A program made the position numbers and the translations under genes. A model generated the notes under the pieces. The model saw only the letters and a program-made list of their open reading frames with translations, made no database searches and was not told the origin of the DNA. This document shows positions 1 to 9,479 of a DNA stretch of 64,000 nucleotides, piece after piece (within the stretch, counting starts at the first letter, position 1; each line of letters starts with the position of its first letter). This stretch comes from Ectothiorhodospira sp. BSL-9 (GTDB taxonomy: Bacteria > Pseudomonadota > Gammaproteobacteria > Ectothiorhodospirales > Ectothiorhodospiraceae). The stretch is taken from contig NZ_CP011994.1 in NCBI RefSeq assembly GCF_001632845.1, forward strand, positions 186,001 to 250,000. The letters run 5' to 3'.

Positions 1-1
1 C

Positions 2-673
2 AATCTGGACGAGCTGCAGCAGGCAGTGGAGGGTGCCCTGGCAGACTGCCACAAGGCGGCTCAGGCCCTTCACCAATCCCGGCGCAAGGCCGCCGACCGG
101 CTTTCTCGCGCGGTCACGGAGGCCATGCAGGGCCTCGGGATGGAAGGTGGGTGTTTCGAGTGCCATGTGGAGACACAGCCCGAGGTCCAGCCCACCGCCC
201 ATGGCACCGATCAGATCAGCTTCCAGGTCAGCGCCAATCCCGGCCAGCCGGTTCAGCCCCTGGCCCGGGTGGCCTCCGGGGGAGAACTGTCCCGCATCAG
301 CCTGGCCATCCAGATGATCGCCGCCCGCGCACTGCCCACGGCCACGCTGATCTTCGACGAAGTGGACACCGGCATCGGTGGCGCTGTGGCCGAGGTGGTG
401 GGCCGGCAATTACGCACCCTGGGGGAACACCGTCAGGTGCTGTGCGTCACCCACCTGCCCCAGGTGGCCGCCCAGGCCCACCACCACCTGCAGGTGAGCA
501 AGCACAAGGGCCGGGATCACACCGCCACGAGCATCCAGCCTCTGGTGGACGATCACCGCGTAAGGGAACTGGCCCGCATGCTGGGGGGGGTCGAGATCAC
601 CGACCAGACCCTCGCCCATGCTGCGGAAATGGTGAACCGGGTGGGGCCGGCGAAGGACTCATCCAACCCCTGA
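2..673 (+). CDS. recN: DNA repair protein RecN, C-terminal part (5' end outside window)
   Basis: The reading frame is open from base 2 to the TGA at 671-673, so the gene enters from the left edge. It shows the C-terminal half of an SMC-like ATPase: an ABC signature ASGGELSR, a Walker B strand with LIFDEVDTGIGG, and a switch histidine in CVTHLPQVA. RecN acts in double-strand break repair under SOS control. The order recN-fur-bamE that follows is the usual one in Pseudomonas-like gammaproteobacteria and supports the call. About 220 residues are present of a protein of roughly 550. Confidence 0.95.
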   Translation, partial: NLDELQQAVEGALADCHKAAQALHQSRRKAADRLSRAVTEAMQGLGMEGGCFECHVETQPEVQPTAHGTDQISFQVSANPGQPVQPLARVASGGELSRISLAIQMIAARALPTATLIFDEVDTGIGGAVAEVVGRQLRTLGEHRQVLCVTHLPQVAAQAHHHLQVSKHKGRDHTATSIQPLVDDHRVRELARMLGGVEITDQTLAHAAEMVNRVGPAKDSSNP

Positions 674-679
674 TGCGCC

Positions 680-1123
680 CTACCCGTTTTCTTCCTCGTC
701 TTTCTTGTCACAGGGGCACGGGTTCTGGCTGCACTGACCGTAGATGATCAGGGCATGATCCTTGATGGCGTAGCCCAGACGGTCGGCAATGGCCTGCTGT
801 CGCTCCTCGATCAAGGGATCCACGAACTCATCCACTCGTCCGCATTTAACGCATACGATGTGATCGTGATGCCGCCCGCGCTCGAGCTCGAATACCGCCT
901 GGTTGCCTTCAAAGTGATGGCGGCTCACCAGGCCGGCGGCCTCAAACTGGGTCAATACCCGGTAGACGGTGGCCAGACCGATCTCCTCCCCGGCCTCCAG
1001 CAACTCCCGGTAGATGGCCTCCGCGCTCATGTGGTGATCCTCCTCCTTTTCCAGGATCTGCAGAATCTTGACCCTGGGCAACGTCACCTTGAGTCCGGCC
1101 TTTTTGAGGTCTTGGGTTTCCAT
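680..1123 (-). CDS. fur: ferric uptake regulator Fur
   Basis: This 147-residue protein matches Fur in length and layout. The N-terminal winged helix has KKAGLKVTLPRVKIL. The dimerisation half has the metal-binding HHDHIVC segment, a CxxC (CVKC) and a second cysteine pair near the end (CPC). It represses iron-acquisition genes when Fe(II) is bound. It is convergent with recN (6 bp gap) and divergent from bamE, sharing a 109-bp intergenic region that should hold both promoters. Confidence 0.96.
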   Translation of the reverse strand: METQDLKKAGLKVTLPRVKILQILEKEEDHHMSAEAIYRELLEAGEEIGLATVYRVLTQFEAAGLVSRHHFEGNQAVFELERGRHHDHIVCVKCGRVDEFVDPLIEERQQAIADRLGYAIKDHALIIYGQCSQNPCPCDKKDEEENG

Positions 1124-1232
1124 CGGAGGGATTCTCCATGCGGGGCTACACCCTGGCTTGGTGTAGAATTCCGCGCTGTGTGGTGTTCGGGACAGGACCC
1201 ATCTTGCAATTCACGGCTTACTGGAAGCAATC

Positions 1233-1562
1233 ATGGCAAGACTGATTCTCTATTCTATCCTTATCGCCGGCCTGCTGCAGGGTTGCAGCGGCGGGCTGTT
1301 TTCGGTTTTCAAACCGGACGTGCAACAGGGCAACGCCCTCAATGAAGATCAGGTGGAACAGCTCCAGGAGGGCATGACACCCCGCCAGGTGCGTTTTCTG
1401 CTGGGCGAGCCCGTACTCAAGGATCCCTTCCAGGGGGACCGGCGCTGGGATTACGTCTATTACCTCAAGCCCGGCGATGGCCCCGTGGAGCGCCGGCGCC
1501 TGACCGTTTTCTTCGAGCAGGGGCAGGTGAGCCGGATCAGCGATACAGGGAAGTATCAGTGA
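1233..1562 (+). CDS. bamE: outer membrane assembly lipoprotein BamE (SmpA/OmlA)
   Basis: The 109-residue protein starts with a lipoprotein signal peptide ending in the lipobox LLQGC, so it should be acylated and sorted to the outer membrane. The body has the SmpA/OmlA domain with the usual GMTPRQV, LGEP and WDYVYY motifs. BamE is an accessory subunit of the BAM complex that inserts beta-barrel proteins. Its position opposite fur and next to rnfH-ratA is conserved in gammaproteobacteria. Confidence 0.95.
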   Translation: MARLILYSILIAGLLQGCSGGLFSVFKPDVQQGNALNEDQVEQLQEGMTPRQVRFLLGEPVLKDPFQGDRRWDYVYYLKPGDGPVERRRLTVFFEQGQVSRISDTGKYQ

Positions 1563-1568
1563 TCCGGT

Positions 1569-1594
1569 AGCGGGCCGCTACTGGGCGGCCCGCT
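1569..1594. terminator. GC-rich hairpin between convergent bamE and rnfH
   Basis: A roughly 10-bp GC stem (GCGGGCCGC / GCGGCCCGC) lies between the ends of bamE and rnfH and overlaps the rnfH stop codon. It lacks a clear T-run on either side, so bidirectional termination is inferred from position only. Confidence 0.4.
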
Positions 1595-1871
1595 GCTTGC
1601 GCACTGCCTTGGGGTCGGCGATCAGCGGCCGGTAGATTTCCACCCGGTCCCGATCACGCAAAGGGGCGTTGAGCTTGGCCAGCTTGCCATACACACCCAC
1701 CTTGTTGCTGGCCAGGTCGATCTCGGGGCACTGATCCAGGATCCCCGATTCCTGAATCGCCTGTTCCACGGTGCCCCCTTCCGGCAGGGACACCTCCAGC
1801 ACCACCTGCTTCTCGGGCCGGGCGTAGGCCACTTCCACTCGCAACCCCGATGGCTTGTCAGCGGGCACCAT
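1578..1871 (-). CDS. rnfH: RnfH family ubiquitin-like protein
   Basis: The 97-residue protein has the beta-grasp RnfH fold signature: [12 protein letters not shown] at the start, a central VGVYGKL segment and [12 protein letters not shown] near the end. The family often sits with ratA in gammaproteobacteria, and a molecular role is not settled. Its start overlaps the end of ratA by 14 bp on the same strand, which suggests translational coupling. Confidence 0.9.
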   Translation of the reverse strand: MVPADKPSGLRVEVAYARPEKQVVLEVSLPEGGTVEQAIQESGILDQCPEIDLASNKVGVYGKLAKLNAPLRDRDRVEIYRPLIADPKAVRKQRAAQ

Positions 1872-2295
1872 AGACCACCCGGGCGCGTTTCACGAAGGAA
1901 TCCACCAGACTGTTGGCCACCTGGTGGAACACGGGCCCAATCACCGTGCTCATGATGCGGTTGGAGAACTCGAACTCCAGGTCCAGGGACACCCGGGTGG
2001 CATTCTCGTTCAGGGCATCGAACCGCCAGAAACCCTCCAGGTGACGGAAAGGACCGTCCACCAGACGCATTTCAATCATCTTGTTGCGCTGCAGACGATT
2101 GCGCGTGGTGAACGATTTGCGCACCGCCCCCTTGGCCAGTTCAATGGAGGCCTTGATCTCGTCTTCATCGGCCGAGAGCACAGCCGAGGAGCGGCACCCG
2201 GGCAGAAAGCCCGGATACGCCTTGACGTCGTTCACCAGATCGAACATTTCCTGGGGCGTGTACGGCACGATGGCCTGACGACTGATGGAAGGCAT
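1858..2295 (-). CDS. ratA: RatA-type START/polyketide-cyclase-like protein
   Basis: This 145-residue protein is a single Coq10/START-like domain: it opens with [15 protein letters not shown] and has the conserved FLPGC segment. Family members include E. coli RatA, described as interfering with 70S ribosome assembly, and Coq10-type ubiquinone-binding proteins. The sequence does not tell which role applies. It is upstream of and overlaps rnfH. smpB, its usual divergent neighbour, lies beyond an extra transporter gene. Confidence 0.88.
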   Translation of the reverse strand: MPSISRQAIVPYTPQEMFDLVNDVKAYPGFLPGCRSSAVLSADEDEIKASIELAKGAVRKSFTTRNRLQRNKMIEMRLVDGPFRHLEGFWRFDALNENATRVSLDLEFEFSNRIMSTVIGPVFHQVANSLVDSFVKRARVVYGAR

Positions 2296-2310
2296 GAGAC
2301 TCCTCTGGCA

Positions 2311-3702
2311 CTAGATGATATTGATGGCTTTGAGGAACACCAGCAGGATGCCGATGGGCGCCGCGAAGCGCAGAACATAGTACCACGCCCCAAAAATCAG
2401 CCGGGAGCCAATGCCCAGTTCATCCTCCACCGAGCGCCGGGTCATGCGCCAGCCCACGAACAGGGCGATCAGCAGTCCGCCCAGGGGCAGCAGGATGTTC
2501 ATGGTGAGGTACTCCAGGATGTCGAATACCGTGCCGCCAATGTAGATCACCTCCCCGCCCCAGGAAACATGGAAGCCGAAGCCGGCGGACCACAGGTTGA
2601 AGGACAGCACCGTACCAATCCCCAGCAGCCAGGCGATGGCCCCGACGATCACCGCCGCCACCGGGCGATCAATATCCCGGTTTTCCGACAGCCAGGCCAC
2701 CGCCGGCTCCATCAGGGAGATGGACGAGGTCCAGGCAGCCATCACCAGCAGCACGAAGAACAGGGTGCCGAAGAACAGGCCGAAGGGCATCTCCGCAAAG
2801 GCCAGGGGCAGGGTCATGAAGATCAGACCCGGGCCCGCGTCGGCGGCCAGGCCACTGGCGAAGACGATGGGGAAGATCGCCATACCGGCCAGCAGGGCCA
2901 CGGCGGTATCCGCCGACACCACCGCAGCCGAGGTCCGGGCGATGGAGGCCCGGGAGCTCAGGTAGGAGCCGTAGATCATGATGGCCCCCATGCCCAGGCT
3001 CAGGGTGAAGAAGGACTGCCCCATGGCCAGCAGGATGGTATCCCCGGTCACCTGACTGAAGTCGGGCTTGAACAGGAAGCGCAGCCCTTCCGCGAAATGC
3101 CCCAGGCTGTAGGCATAACCCACCATCACCAGCAGCAACACGAACAGGGCCGGCATGAGGAATTTCACCGCCTGTTCAAGGCCGGAGCGCACCCCCCGCG
3201 CCACCACCAGCACGTTCATGATCATGAACAGGGTATGCCAGGCCAGCAGCCGCTCCGGATCGGACACCAGGCCGTTGAACAGGGCCTCGACCCCCGCTGC
3301 GTCCAGGCCGGAGAAGGCCCCGCCCGCAGCGCGAAACACATAGGACAGCGACCACCCGGCGACCACACTGTAGAAGGACAGGATCATGAAGCCGGCTGCC
3401 ACGCCTACCCAGCCCACCATGCCCCACATACGACTCAGACCCTCTTCCCTGGACAGGGTGGCCATGGTGTTGATGGGGCTTTGGCGCCCCCGCCGCCCCA
3501 GGCTGATCTCGGCCATCATGATGGGCAGACCGATGGCCAGGATGCAGGCCAGATAAATGAGCACGAAGGCGCCTCCCCCGTTCTCACCGGCGATATAAGG
3601 AAACCGCCAGATGTTCCCCAGCCCTACCGCCGAGCCCGTGGCCGCCAGCACGAAAATCAGCTTGGACGACCACTGCCCGTGTATCGAGGTTTCTCTTCTC
3701 AT
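2311..3702 (-). CDS. sodium-dependent transporter, NSS/SNF family
   Basis: I place the start at the ATG at 3702, which has GGAGG 9 bases upstream and opens the family-typical N-terminus. The resulting 463-residue protein begins with the NSS sodium-site motif [17 protein letters not shown] and has about eleven to twelve hydrophobic segments. The family moves amino acids or related solutes with Na+ across the inner membrane; the substrate is not evident. It separates ratA from smpB, which are usually direct neighbours, so it is probably a lineage-specific insertion. Confidence 0.9.
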   Translation of the reverse strand: MRRETSIHGQWSSKLIFVLAATGSAVGLGNIWRFPYIAGENGGGAFVLIYLACILAIGLPIMMAEISLGRRGRQSPINTMATLSREEGLSRMWGMVGWVGVAAGFMILSFYSVVAGWSLSYVFRAAGGAFSGLDAAGVEALFNGLVSDPERLLAWHTLFMIMNVLVVARGVRSGLEQAVKFLMPALFVLLLVMVGYAYSLGHFAEGLRFLFKPDFSQVTGDTILLAMGQSFFTLSLGMGAIMIYGSYLSSRASIARTSAAVVSADTAVALLAGMAIFPIVFASGLAADAGPGLIFMTLPLAFAEMPFGLFFGTLFFVLLVMAAWTSSISLMEPAVAWLSENRDIDRPVAAVIVGAIAWLLGIGTVLSFNLWSAGFGFHVSWGGEVIYIGGTVFDILEYLTMNILLPLGGLLIALFVGWRMTRRSVEDELGIGSRLIFGAWYYVLRFAAPIGILLVFLKAINII

Positions 3703-3798
3703 TGTGGATCCTCCGGATTTGCCGGTCATTTTGATGAAATTCCGCTCAGGCCTCAACGTCTCACCCCGACGAGCCGCCCCTCGTTTATAATCGCCGCC

Positions 3799-4275
3799 AT
3801 GAGCAAGAAACAAAAAAACCAGGGGGGCGGCAGTACCATCGCCCTGAACAAGAAGGCCAGACACGACTATTTCATCGAGGACCGCCTGGAGGCGGGCCTG
3901 GTGCTTGAGGGCTGGGAGGTCAAGAGCATGCGCGCCGGGCGGGCGCAGCTGAGCGAGAGCTATGTGCTCATCAAGCGGGGTGAGGCCTGGCTGTTCGGGG
4001 CCCACATCAGCCCGCTGTCCACGGCCTCCACCCACATCAACCCGGACCCGTCCCGCACCCGCAAGCTGCTATTGCACGGCGCCGAACTGAGCAAGCTCAT
4101 CGGCCTGGTGGAGCGGCGCGGCTACACCGTGGTGCCGCTGGCCCTGTACTGGAAACGGGGCCGGGCCAAGCTGGAGATCGGCCTGGCCAAGGGCAAGAAG
4201 GCCCATGACAAGCGGGCCGTGGAGAAGGAACGGGACTGGCAGCGGGAGAAGGCGCGGGTACTCAAGAGCGGTTGA
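3799..4275 (+). CDS. smpB: SsrA-binding protein SmpB
   Basis: The 158-residue protein has the SmpB oligonucleotide-binding core: [15 protein letters not shown], then [17 protein letters not shown], and the lysine-rich tail [17 protein letters not shown]. It delivers tmRNA to stalled ribosomes in trans-translation. I chose the ATG at 3799 because the family starts just before the IALNKKA motif. No ssrA gene was seen next to it. Confidence 0.96.
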   Translation: MSKKQKNQGGGSTIALNKKARHDYFIEDRLEAGLVLEGWEVKSMRAGRAQLSESYVLIKRGEAWLFGAHISPLSTASTHINPDPSRTRKLLLHGAELSKLIGLVERRGYTVVPLALYWKRGRAKLEIGLAKGKKAHDKRAVEKERDWQREKARVLKSG

Positions 4276-4279
4276 GCGC

Positions 4280-4993
4280 TCACCAACGCTCCTCCACCCC
4301 CAGCTTTTCCAGTACGCGGTGGTGGGCTTCGAGTTCCTGCTCGCTGGCCCGGGGCACCGCGAGCCGGGGTCGATCAGCGGACAGGCGGCGGATGGCCACC
4401 TCGGCCGGCCCGGTTGCCCCCTCCCCTTCCGCGTCACCCCCCAGGGACAGGGTCTTCTGCCCGCCGGTCATGGCCAGGTAGACATCGGCCAGGATACGGG
4501 CATCCAGCAGGGCCCCGTGGAGTTCACGACCGGAGTTATCGATCTGGTAACGCTTGCACAGGGCATCCAGGCTGTTGCGCTGGCCCGGGTGCATCTTCCT
4601 GGCCATCACCAGGGAGTCGGTGACCGTGCAATAGTCCTCCACGCACCCCCGGTCTGCCCCCAGCAGCTTGAGCTCGTGATTGATGAATCCCACGTCGAAA
4701 GGGGCGTTGTGGATGATCAGCTCGGCGCCGCGGATGAATTCGAGGAAGTCTTCCACCACATCGGCAAAGCGGGGTTTGTCCGCCAGAAAGGCATTGCTGA
4801 TGCCGTGGACCTCCTCGGCACCGGCATCCACTTCCCGGTCAGGCTGCAGATACTGGTGATAGTGTCGACGGGTCAGCCGACGCTTGACCATCTCCACACA
4901 ACCGATCTCGATGATGCGATGCCCCTGCGCCGGCTCCAGACCGGTGGTTTCGGTGTCGAGGATGATCTGACGTGCGGGGGTATCGGTCTGCAT
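4280..4993 (-). CDS. dnaQ: DNA polymerase III epsilon subunit (3'-5' proofreading exonuclease)
   Basis: The 237-residue protein carries the DEDDh exonuclease motifs in order: Exo I with IILDTETTGLEP, Exo II with HNAPFDVGF, and Exo III with H and D in LHGALLDARILADVYLAM. It proofreads for the replicative polymerase. The C-terminal tail that binds the alpha subunit is present but divergent. It is downstream of rnhA on the same strand, the usual dnaQ-rnhA neighbourhood. Confidence 0.95.
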   Translation of the reverse strand: MQTDTPARQIILDTETTGLEPAQGHRIIEIGCVEMVKRRLTRRHYHQYLQPDREVDAGAEEVHGISNAFLADKPRFADVVEDFLEFIRGAELIIHNAPFDVGFINHELKLLGADRGCVEDYCTVTDSLVMARKMHPGQRNSLDALCKRYQIDNSGRELHGALLDARILADVYLAMTGGQKTLSLGGDAEGEGATGPAEVAIRRLSADRPRLAVPRASEQELEAHHRVLEKLGVEERW

Positions 4994-5044
4994 GGTTCTC
5001 TCGATGGGGCTTGAACGGCGATGCCGCGTGCTTGCGGGCCCGGC

Positions 5045-5500
5045 TCACTCGGCCAGGGCACCCGCCTTCATCTCGTCGATGGCCTGGTTGGCCAGGGTAT
5101 CGGCCAGCTCGTTTTCGGGGTGACCGGTATGACCGCGCACCCAATGCCAGCTCACCTGATGAAGCGCCGCAGCGGCATCCAGGCGCTGCCACAGATCCTG
5201 GTTCTTCACGGGCTGGCCCGCCGCCGTGCGCCACTGGCGCTTCTTCCAGTTGGGCATCCACTGATTGACGCCGTTCTTCACATATTGTGAATCGGTGGTC
5301 AGGGCCACCTGGCAGGGGCGCTTGAGGGTCTCCAGGGCCTGGATGGCAGCCATCAGTTCCATGCGGTTGTTGGTGGTCAGCGCCTCCGACCCCTTGAGGT
5401 GCTTTTCATTCCCCTTGAAGCGCAGCACCGCGCCCCAGCCGCCAGGGCCCGGGTTACCACGACAGGCGCCATCGGTATAGATCTCCACCACTTCACTCAC
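5045..5500 (-). CDS. rnhA: ribonuclease HI
   Basis: I start at the GTG at 5500, preceded by AGGAGA 8 bases upstream, which gives 151 residues, close to E. coli RNase HI. Catalytic residues are visible: D in [13 protein letters not shown] in [11 protein letters not shown] in TTDSQYV and the final D in [11 protein letters not shown]. It removes RNA from RNA-DNA hybrids. Its start overlaps the end of the upstream methyltransferase gene by 8 bp. Confidence 0.95.
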   Translation of the reverse strand: MSEVVEIYTDGACRGNPGPGGWGAVLRFKGNEKHLKGSEALTTNNRMELMAAIQALETLKRPCQVALTTDSQYVKNGVNQWMPNWKKRQWRTAAGQPVKNQDLWQRLDAAAALHQVSWHWVRGHTGHPENELADTLANQAIDEMKAGALAE

Positions 5501-6251
5501 GATCACGTCTCCTGCACAAGGGTTTTGCCATTCCACCGGGGACCATTCCCCGCATGGCGCGCCAGCGGGGACGCATGGGGGTCATGGTGGACACCCGCTT
5601 GCGGGCCAGAATCACGTAGGCCCCTCCCAGGTAAGGCAGATTGCGCCCCCCCAACCCCTGGACGATGCCCAGCCGCTCCCGCAGCCCCTTCCCGCCAGCG
5701 GGCGGCGTAAAACCCGCGTAGGCCCGGGCGAGCACCTCAAAGCCCAGCAGGGACAGCCATTCCCGCGCGCGGCCGGTGCTGTAACAGGGCTGGGCCCAGG
5801 GTGTGCTACCACGGCGCCCGGGCAACATCTCCCATAACCCCATCGCACTCAGGGGGTTGAAGCCAACGATGATCACATTCCCCTCCGGCAGCAGGGTGCG
5901 CTCCACTTCCCGCATCACCTGGTGCGGGTCCTCGCTCAGCTCCAGGGTGTGCATCAGCAGCACCAGGTCCAGGGAGTCGGCCAGCATCGGCCAGGCCTCC
6001 GGCAGGGCCGCCACATGGCCCTCACCCGGTCGGCATTCCATACAAAAGCGGTGATTGATGCGGCTGCTGGCCAGCAGATCCTCACCCAGGGTCACCTGCC
6101 CCAACTGCAGGGCATGGAAGCCGAACAACTCCGGCAGGAAACGATCCAGGTGAACCTGCACCGCCGCCAGGAGCGCTCGCCCGGGGGGCGTCGAATACCA
6201 GCGGCGCAGGGCATCCTGGCGATCGACGATGGGAGCATGGGAGGGCGACAT
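5493..6251 (-). CDS. class I SAM-dependent methyltransferase (YafS-like)
   Basis: From the ATG at 6251 this gives about 252 residues. The middle resembles Methyltransf_11: [16 protein letters not shown] followed by a post-motif strand [13 protein letters not shown]. The usual glycine-rich motif I is degenerate. It is the homologue by position of yafS, which sits between mltD/gloB and rnhA in enterics. The substrate is unknown. It is divergent from mltD and overlaps rnhA. Confidence 0.75.
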   Translation of the reverse strand: MSPSHAPIVDRQDALRRWYSTPPGRALLAAVQVHLDRFLPELFGFHALQLGQVTLGEDLLASSRINHRFCMECRPGEGHVAALPEAWPMLADSLDLVLLMHTLELSEDPHQVMREVERTLLPEGNVIIVGFNPLSAMGLWEMLPGRRGSTPWAQPCYSTGRAREWLSLLGFEVLARAYAGFTPPAGGKGLRERLGIVQGLGGRNLPYLGGAYVILARKRVSTMTPMRPRWRAMRGMVPGGMAKPLCRRRDRE

Positions 6252-6332
6252 AGGGCGGAGGATAGAGACTTTCGTGAAGAGTGGCCAGTCAGGGTTGAGG
6301 GGGTGCCCCGGCCCCGCTATCCTAGCGCGCCT

Positions 6333-7775
6333 ATGATAAAGAAGAAAACGCTCGGTCATTGGGGGGTCGCCGCTGGCACCTGCATCCTGCTCGCAGGCTG
6401 TGCCGGCCTGCCCGATCGGGAGACTCCGGATCGCCCCGAGGAGAGGGCCGCCCATGAGGGCCGGGCCACTGATGCGCCGGTCCAGCCCATGCTGCAGACC
6501 TCTTCCGCTGGCGCCGAGGCCGAGCACCTGAGGAGCGAGGCAGCACGGGCCATCAGCGAGCATTCGGTCACCGGGATGGAAGTCGACGATGACCTGTGGA
6601 CCCGGGTTCGCCGGGGCATGAGCATGCCCGATGCCAGCGACGAAGACCGGGTGTTACAGTATATCGAGTGGCACCAGGAATATTCCCAATATCTGGAGCA
6701 GGTCACCGCTCGTGCCACGCCCTTTCTTTATTACATCCTGGAAGAGATCGAGGCCCGGGGGCTGCCCACCGAGTTGCTGCTGCTGCCCATCGTCGAAAGC
6801 GCCTACCTTCCCATGGCCCAATCCCCCAGTCAGGCGGCGGGCATCTGGCAGTTCATCCCCTCCACCGGCCGCCACTTCGGCCTGGAGAGCAACTGGTGGT
6901 ACGACGGTCGTCGGGACATCCACGCCTCCACCCAGGCGGCCCTGGACTACCTCACCCAACTCAATGAACGTTTTGAAGGTGACTGGCTACTGGCCCTGGC
7001 CGCCTATAACGCTGGCCAGGGCACGGTGAGCCGCGCCATTCAACGCAACGAGCGCCGCGGCAAACCCACCGACTACTGGCATCTGGACCTCCCCCGGGAG
7101 ACACAGCACTACGTCCCTCGCCTGCTGGCCCTGCAGGCCATCGTGCGCGATCCCCAGGGTTATCAGGTAGGTCTGACCCCGGTACCCGATGAACGCCGCG
7201 TGCAGGTGGTGGATACCAAGGGGCAGATTGAACTGGCGGTGGCCGCCGAACTGGCCGGGGTGGACAAGGAAACCCTGCGAACGCTCAACCCCGGATTCAA
7301 GCGCTGGGCAACGGCGCCCAACGGCCCGCATCACCTGCTGTTGCCAGCGGACCGCGTGACCGACTTTCACGATGGCCTGAGCCAGCTGGACGATGGCGAG
7401 CGCGTGACCTGGCAGCGTCATCGCATCCGCTCGGGTGAAAACCTGGGCCGCATCGCCGCTCGGTATGACGTGACCGTGGGCACGCTCAAGGAGGTCAATA
7501 ACCTCCAAGGGACCACCATCCGTGCCGGCGACCACCTGCTGATCCCCTCCCCGGGCACCAGCCGGCAGGTCGCCGCCGGCCCGGACCAGGACAACCGGCC
7601 CACCCGCCAGGTGGAATACACAGTCAAACCCGGCGACACCCTCTGGCATGTGGCCCGCCATCATGGCGTGACTGTCCGGGACCTGGTGCGCTGGAACGAA
7701 CTGTCCACCTCCGACATCCTGCGCCCGGGCCAGACACTGATCATTCGCACCGGCGGTGAGGCGGTCTCTGCCTGA
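6333..7775 (+). CDS. mltD: membrane-bound lytic murein transglycosylase D
   Basis: The 480-residue protein begins with a lipoprotein signal ending LLAGC. It then has a goose-type SLT domain with the catalytic glutamate in LLLPIVESAY and the motifs SQAAGIWQFIP and ALAAYNAGQGTV. Two LysM peptidoglycan-binding repeats follow, one after RHRIRSGENL and one after EYTVKPGDTLW. It cleaves glycan strands from the outer membrane side. The start at 6333 is fixed by the lipobox. Confidence 0.95.
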   Translation: MIKKKTLGHWGVAAGTCILLAGCAGLPDRETPDRPEERAAHEGRATDAPVQPMLQTSSAGAEAEHLRSEAARAISEHSVTGMEVDDDLWTRVRRGMSMPDASDEDRVLQYIEWHQEYSQYLEQVTARATPFLYYILEEIEARGLPTELLLLPIVESAYLPMAQSPSQAAGIWQFIPSTGRHFGLESNWWYDGRRDIHASTQAALDYLTQLNERFEGDWLLALAAYNAGQGTVSRAIQRNERRGKPTDYWHLDLPRETQHYVPRLLALQAIVRDPQGYQVGLTPVPDERRVQVVDTKGQIELAVAAELAGVDKETLRTLNPGFKRWATAPNGPHHLLLPADRVTDFHDGLSQLDDGERVTWQRHRIRSGENLGRIAARYDVTVGTLKEVNNLQGTTIRAGDHLLIPSPGTSRQVAAGPDQDNRPTRQVEYTVKPGDTLWHVARHHGVTVRDLVRWNELSTSDILRPGQTLIIRTGGEAVSA

Positions 7776-7915
7776 GGCCGAACATCGGCACCGGGTGGCC
7801 GATCACCCCACCGATTACCACCTTTCGCACCATTCTGTGATGGCATCGGGAAACGGGCGGGGCTATCCTGAGAGTTCCTTGACCACCTCACCGCGCGCAG
7901 GCGGCGACAGCCCGG

Positions 7916-8731
7916 ATGACCCTGAAAGAAACGCTGCAGATTGCCGGATGTACTGACCCGGGACGCACACGGGCAAGAAATGAGGACGCCATCGGCGAGG
8001 ACGCGGAACTGGGCCTCATGGTGCTTGCCGATGGCATGGGGGGGCATTCCGGGGGGGATGTGGCCAGCCGCATCGCCGTGGACACCATCATGGCCGAATT
8101 ACGCCAGAACCTGACCCGCACCGGGCGCGGCCAGGGGGGGAGCACTGAGGAAATCAGCCTGCAGGTGCGCGAGGCCGTCATCCAGGCCAACCGGGCGATT
8201 CATGAGGCCGCCTCAGGTAACGTGGGCAACGCCGGTATGGGAACCACCCTGGCCGTGGCCCTGTTGCGTCCCGGTCGCATCATTCTCGCCCACGTGGGGG
8301 ACTCCCGGATCTATCGTTTTCGCAACGGCCAGCTGGAACAGCTCACCGTGGATCACACCCTCATTCAGGAACTGGTGGACCGGGGCCTTTGCAGCGCTGA
8401 CCAGGCACGGACATCATTGAACCGCAATCTGGTCACTCGTGCCCTGGGGATCGACTCCACCGTGGCGGTGGACATTCGCGAGGAGCTGGTCATGCCCGGT
8501 GACATCTACCTGCTGTGTTCCGATGGCCTCAATGACATGCTGGAGGATGCCAGTATCGAGGACATTCTCGGCCGTCATCAGGCAGACCCGCAAGAGGCCT
8601 CCCGGGAGCTGGTACGACACGCGAACGAGTCGGGTGGCCGGGACAATATCTCGGTCCTGATCGGGCGCACCTCGCTGGCCTCGCACCCGCGGGGTCGCTG
8701 GTATCATCGACTCCTGGGTCTGAGGCGGTAA
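7916..8731 (+). CDS. PP2C-type serine/threonine protein phosphatase
   Basis: This 271-residue protein has the full set of PP2C metal-site motifs: RNEDAI near the start, VLADGMGGHSGGD, GMGTTLAV, HVGDSRIYRF, LLCSDGLNDM and GGRDNISVLI. It should dephosphorylate Ser/Thr phosphoproteins in the cytoplasm. It lies 4 bp upstream of the first of two FHA-domain genes, suggesting one operon in which FHA proteins read phosphothreonine and this enzyme erases it. No partner kinase is in the window. Confidence 0.93.
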   Translation: MTLKETLQIAGCTDPGRTRARNEDAIGEDAELGLMVLADGMGGHSGGDVASRIAVDTIMAELRQNLTRTGRGQGGSTEEISLQVREAVIQANRAIHEAASGNVGNAGMGTTLAVALLRPGRIILAHVGDSRIYRFRNGQLEQLTVDHTLIQELVDRGLCSADQARTSLNRNLVTRALGIDSTVAVDIREELVMPGDIYLLCSDGLNDMLEDASIEDILGRHQADPQEASRELVRHANESGGRDNISVLIGRTSLASHPRGRWYHRLLGLRR

Positions 8732-8735
8732 ACTC

Positions 8736-9464
8736 ATGGCCATGAAGTCACTTCCCCGATTGATCATCAACACCGGTGAAGCCCTTAGAGGCACAGTGGC
8801 CCTGGGTAGCAAGCCCATCACCATCGGCCGCCGCCCTGACAACGACATCCGCCTGGACAACCTGGCGGTCAGCGGCTACCACGCCCAGCTGATCCCCCTG
8901 CTCAACGACATCATCCTGGAAGACCTGCACAGCACCAACGGCACCCTGGTGAACGATCAGCCCATACGCAAGCGGGTCCTGCTCGAAGGTGACAGAATCG
9001 CCATCGGCAGCCACGAGTTGCTGTTCACCCGCATCCCGCCGGAGGACATGACAGAGGATCAGGACTCCGATCCGCCCGAGGAGACGCTGATCATCAGTAC
9101 CCGCACCGGCAAGCATCCCTCAGACGGGACGAGTGCTGCCGCAACACGGGCAGCTGGACACATGCCCCTCACCCATGGCGCCTGTCTGCAGGTGCTCACT
9201 GGCGCCCAGGCCGGGCGGGAATGGCCGCTGACCAAGGCGCTGACCACCATCGGCAGCCCAGGAGTACAGGTGGCCGCCATCAGTCGTCGGGGCGATACCT
9301 TTCACATCAGCCGCGTGGAGGGTGGCAGCCACCCCAACCCCCCTCGCCTGAACGGTGAGGACCTGGGCACCCAGGCCCGGGCACTACAACACCAGGACGT
9401 GATCGAAATCGCCGGCGTGAGCATGGAATTCATCGACCGGTCCACGCTGAGCCAGCATCACTGA
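8736..9464 (+). CDS. FHA domain protein (first of tandem pair)
   Basis: Residues about 20-100 form a canonical forkhead-associated domain: TIGRRPDNDIRL, VSGYHAQL and LHSTNGTLVN, with the phosphothreonine-binding residues retained. After a linker, residues about 140-235 look like a second, degenerate FHA-like domain (LTGAQAGREWPL... VIEIAGVSMEF). It is sandwiched between the phosphatase (4 bp gap) and the paralogous FHA gene (15 bp gap). Which phosphoprotein it binds is unknown. Confidence 0.88.
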   Translation: MAMKSLPRLIINTGEALRGTVALGSKPITIGRRPDNDIRLDNLAVSGYHAQLIPLLNDIILEDLHSTNGTLVNDQPIRKRVLLEGDRIAIGSHELLFTRIPPEDMTEDQDSDPPEETLIISTRTGKHPSDGTSAAATRAAGHMPLTHGACLQVLTGAQAGREWPLTKALTTIGSPGVQVAAISRRGDTFHISRVEGGSHPNPPRLNGEDLGTQARALQHQDVIEIAGVSMEFIDRSTLSQHH

Positions 9465-9479
9465 CCGGAATCACCCACC

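Noticed and set aside
1855-4275. Very long plus-strand open frame covering ratA, the transporter and smpB
   Set aside because: It is antisense to well-recognised genes and low-complexity His/Gln/Gly-rich. Only its last part, from 3799, is real (smpB).
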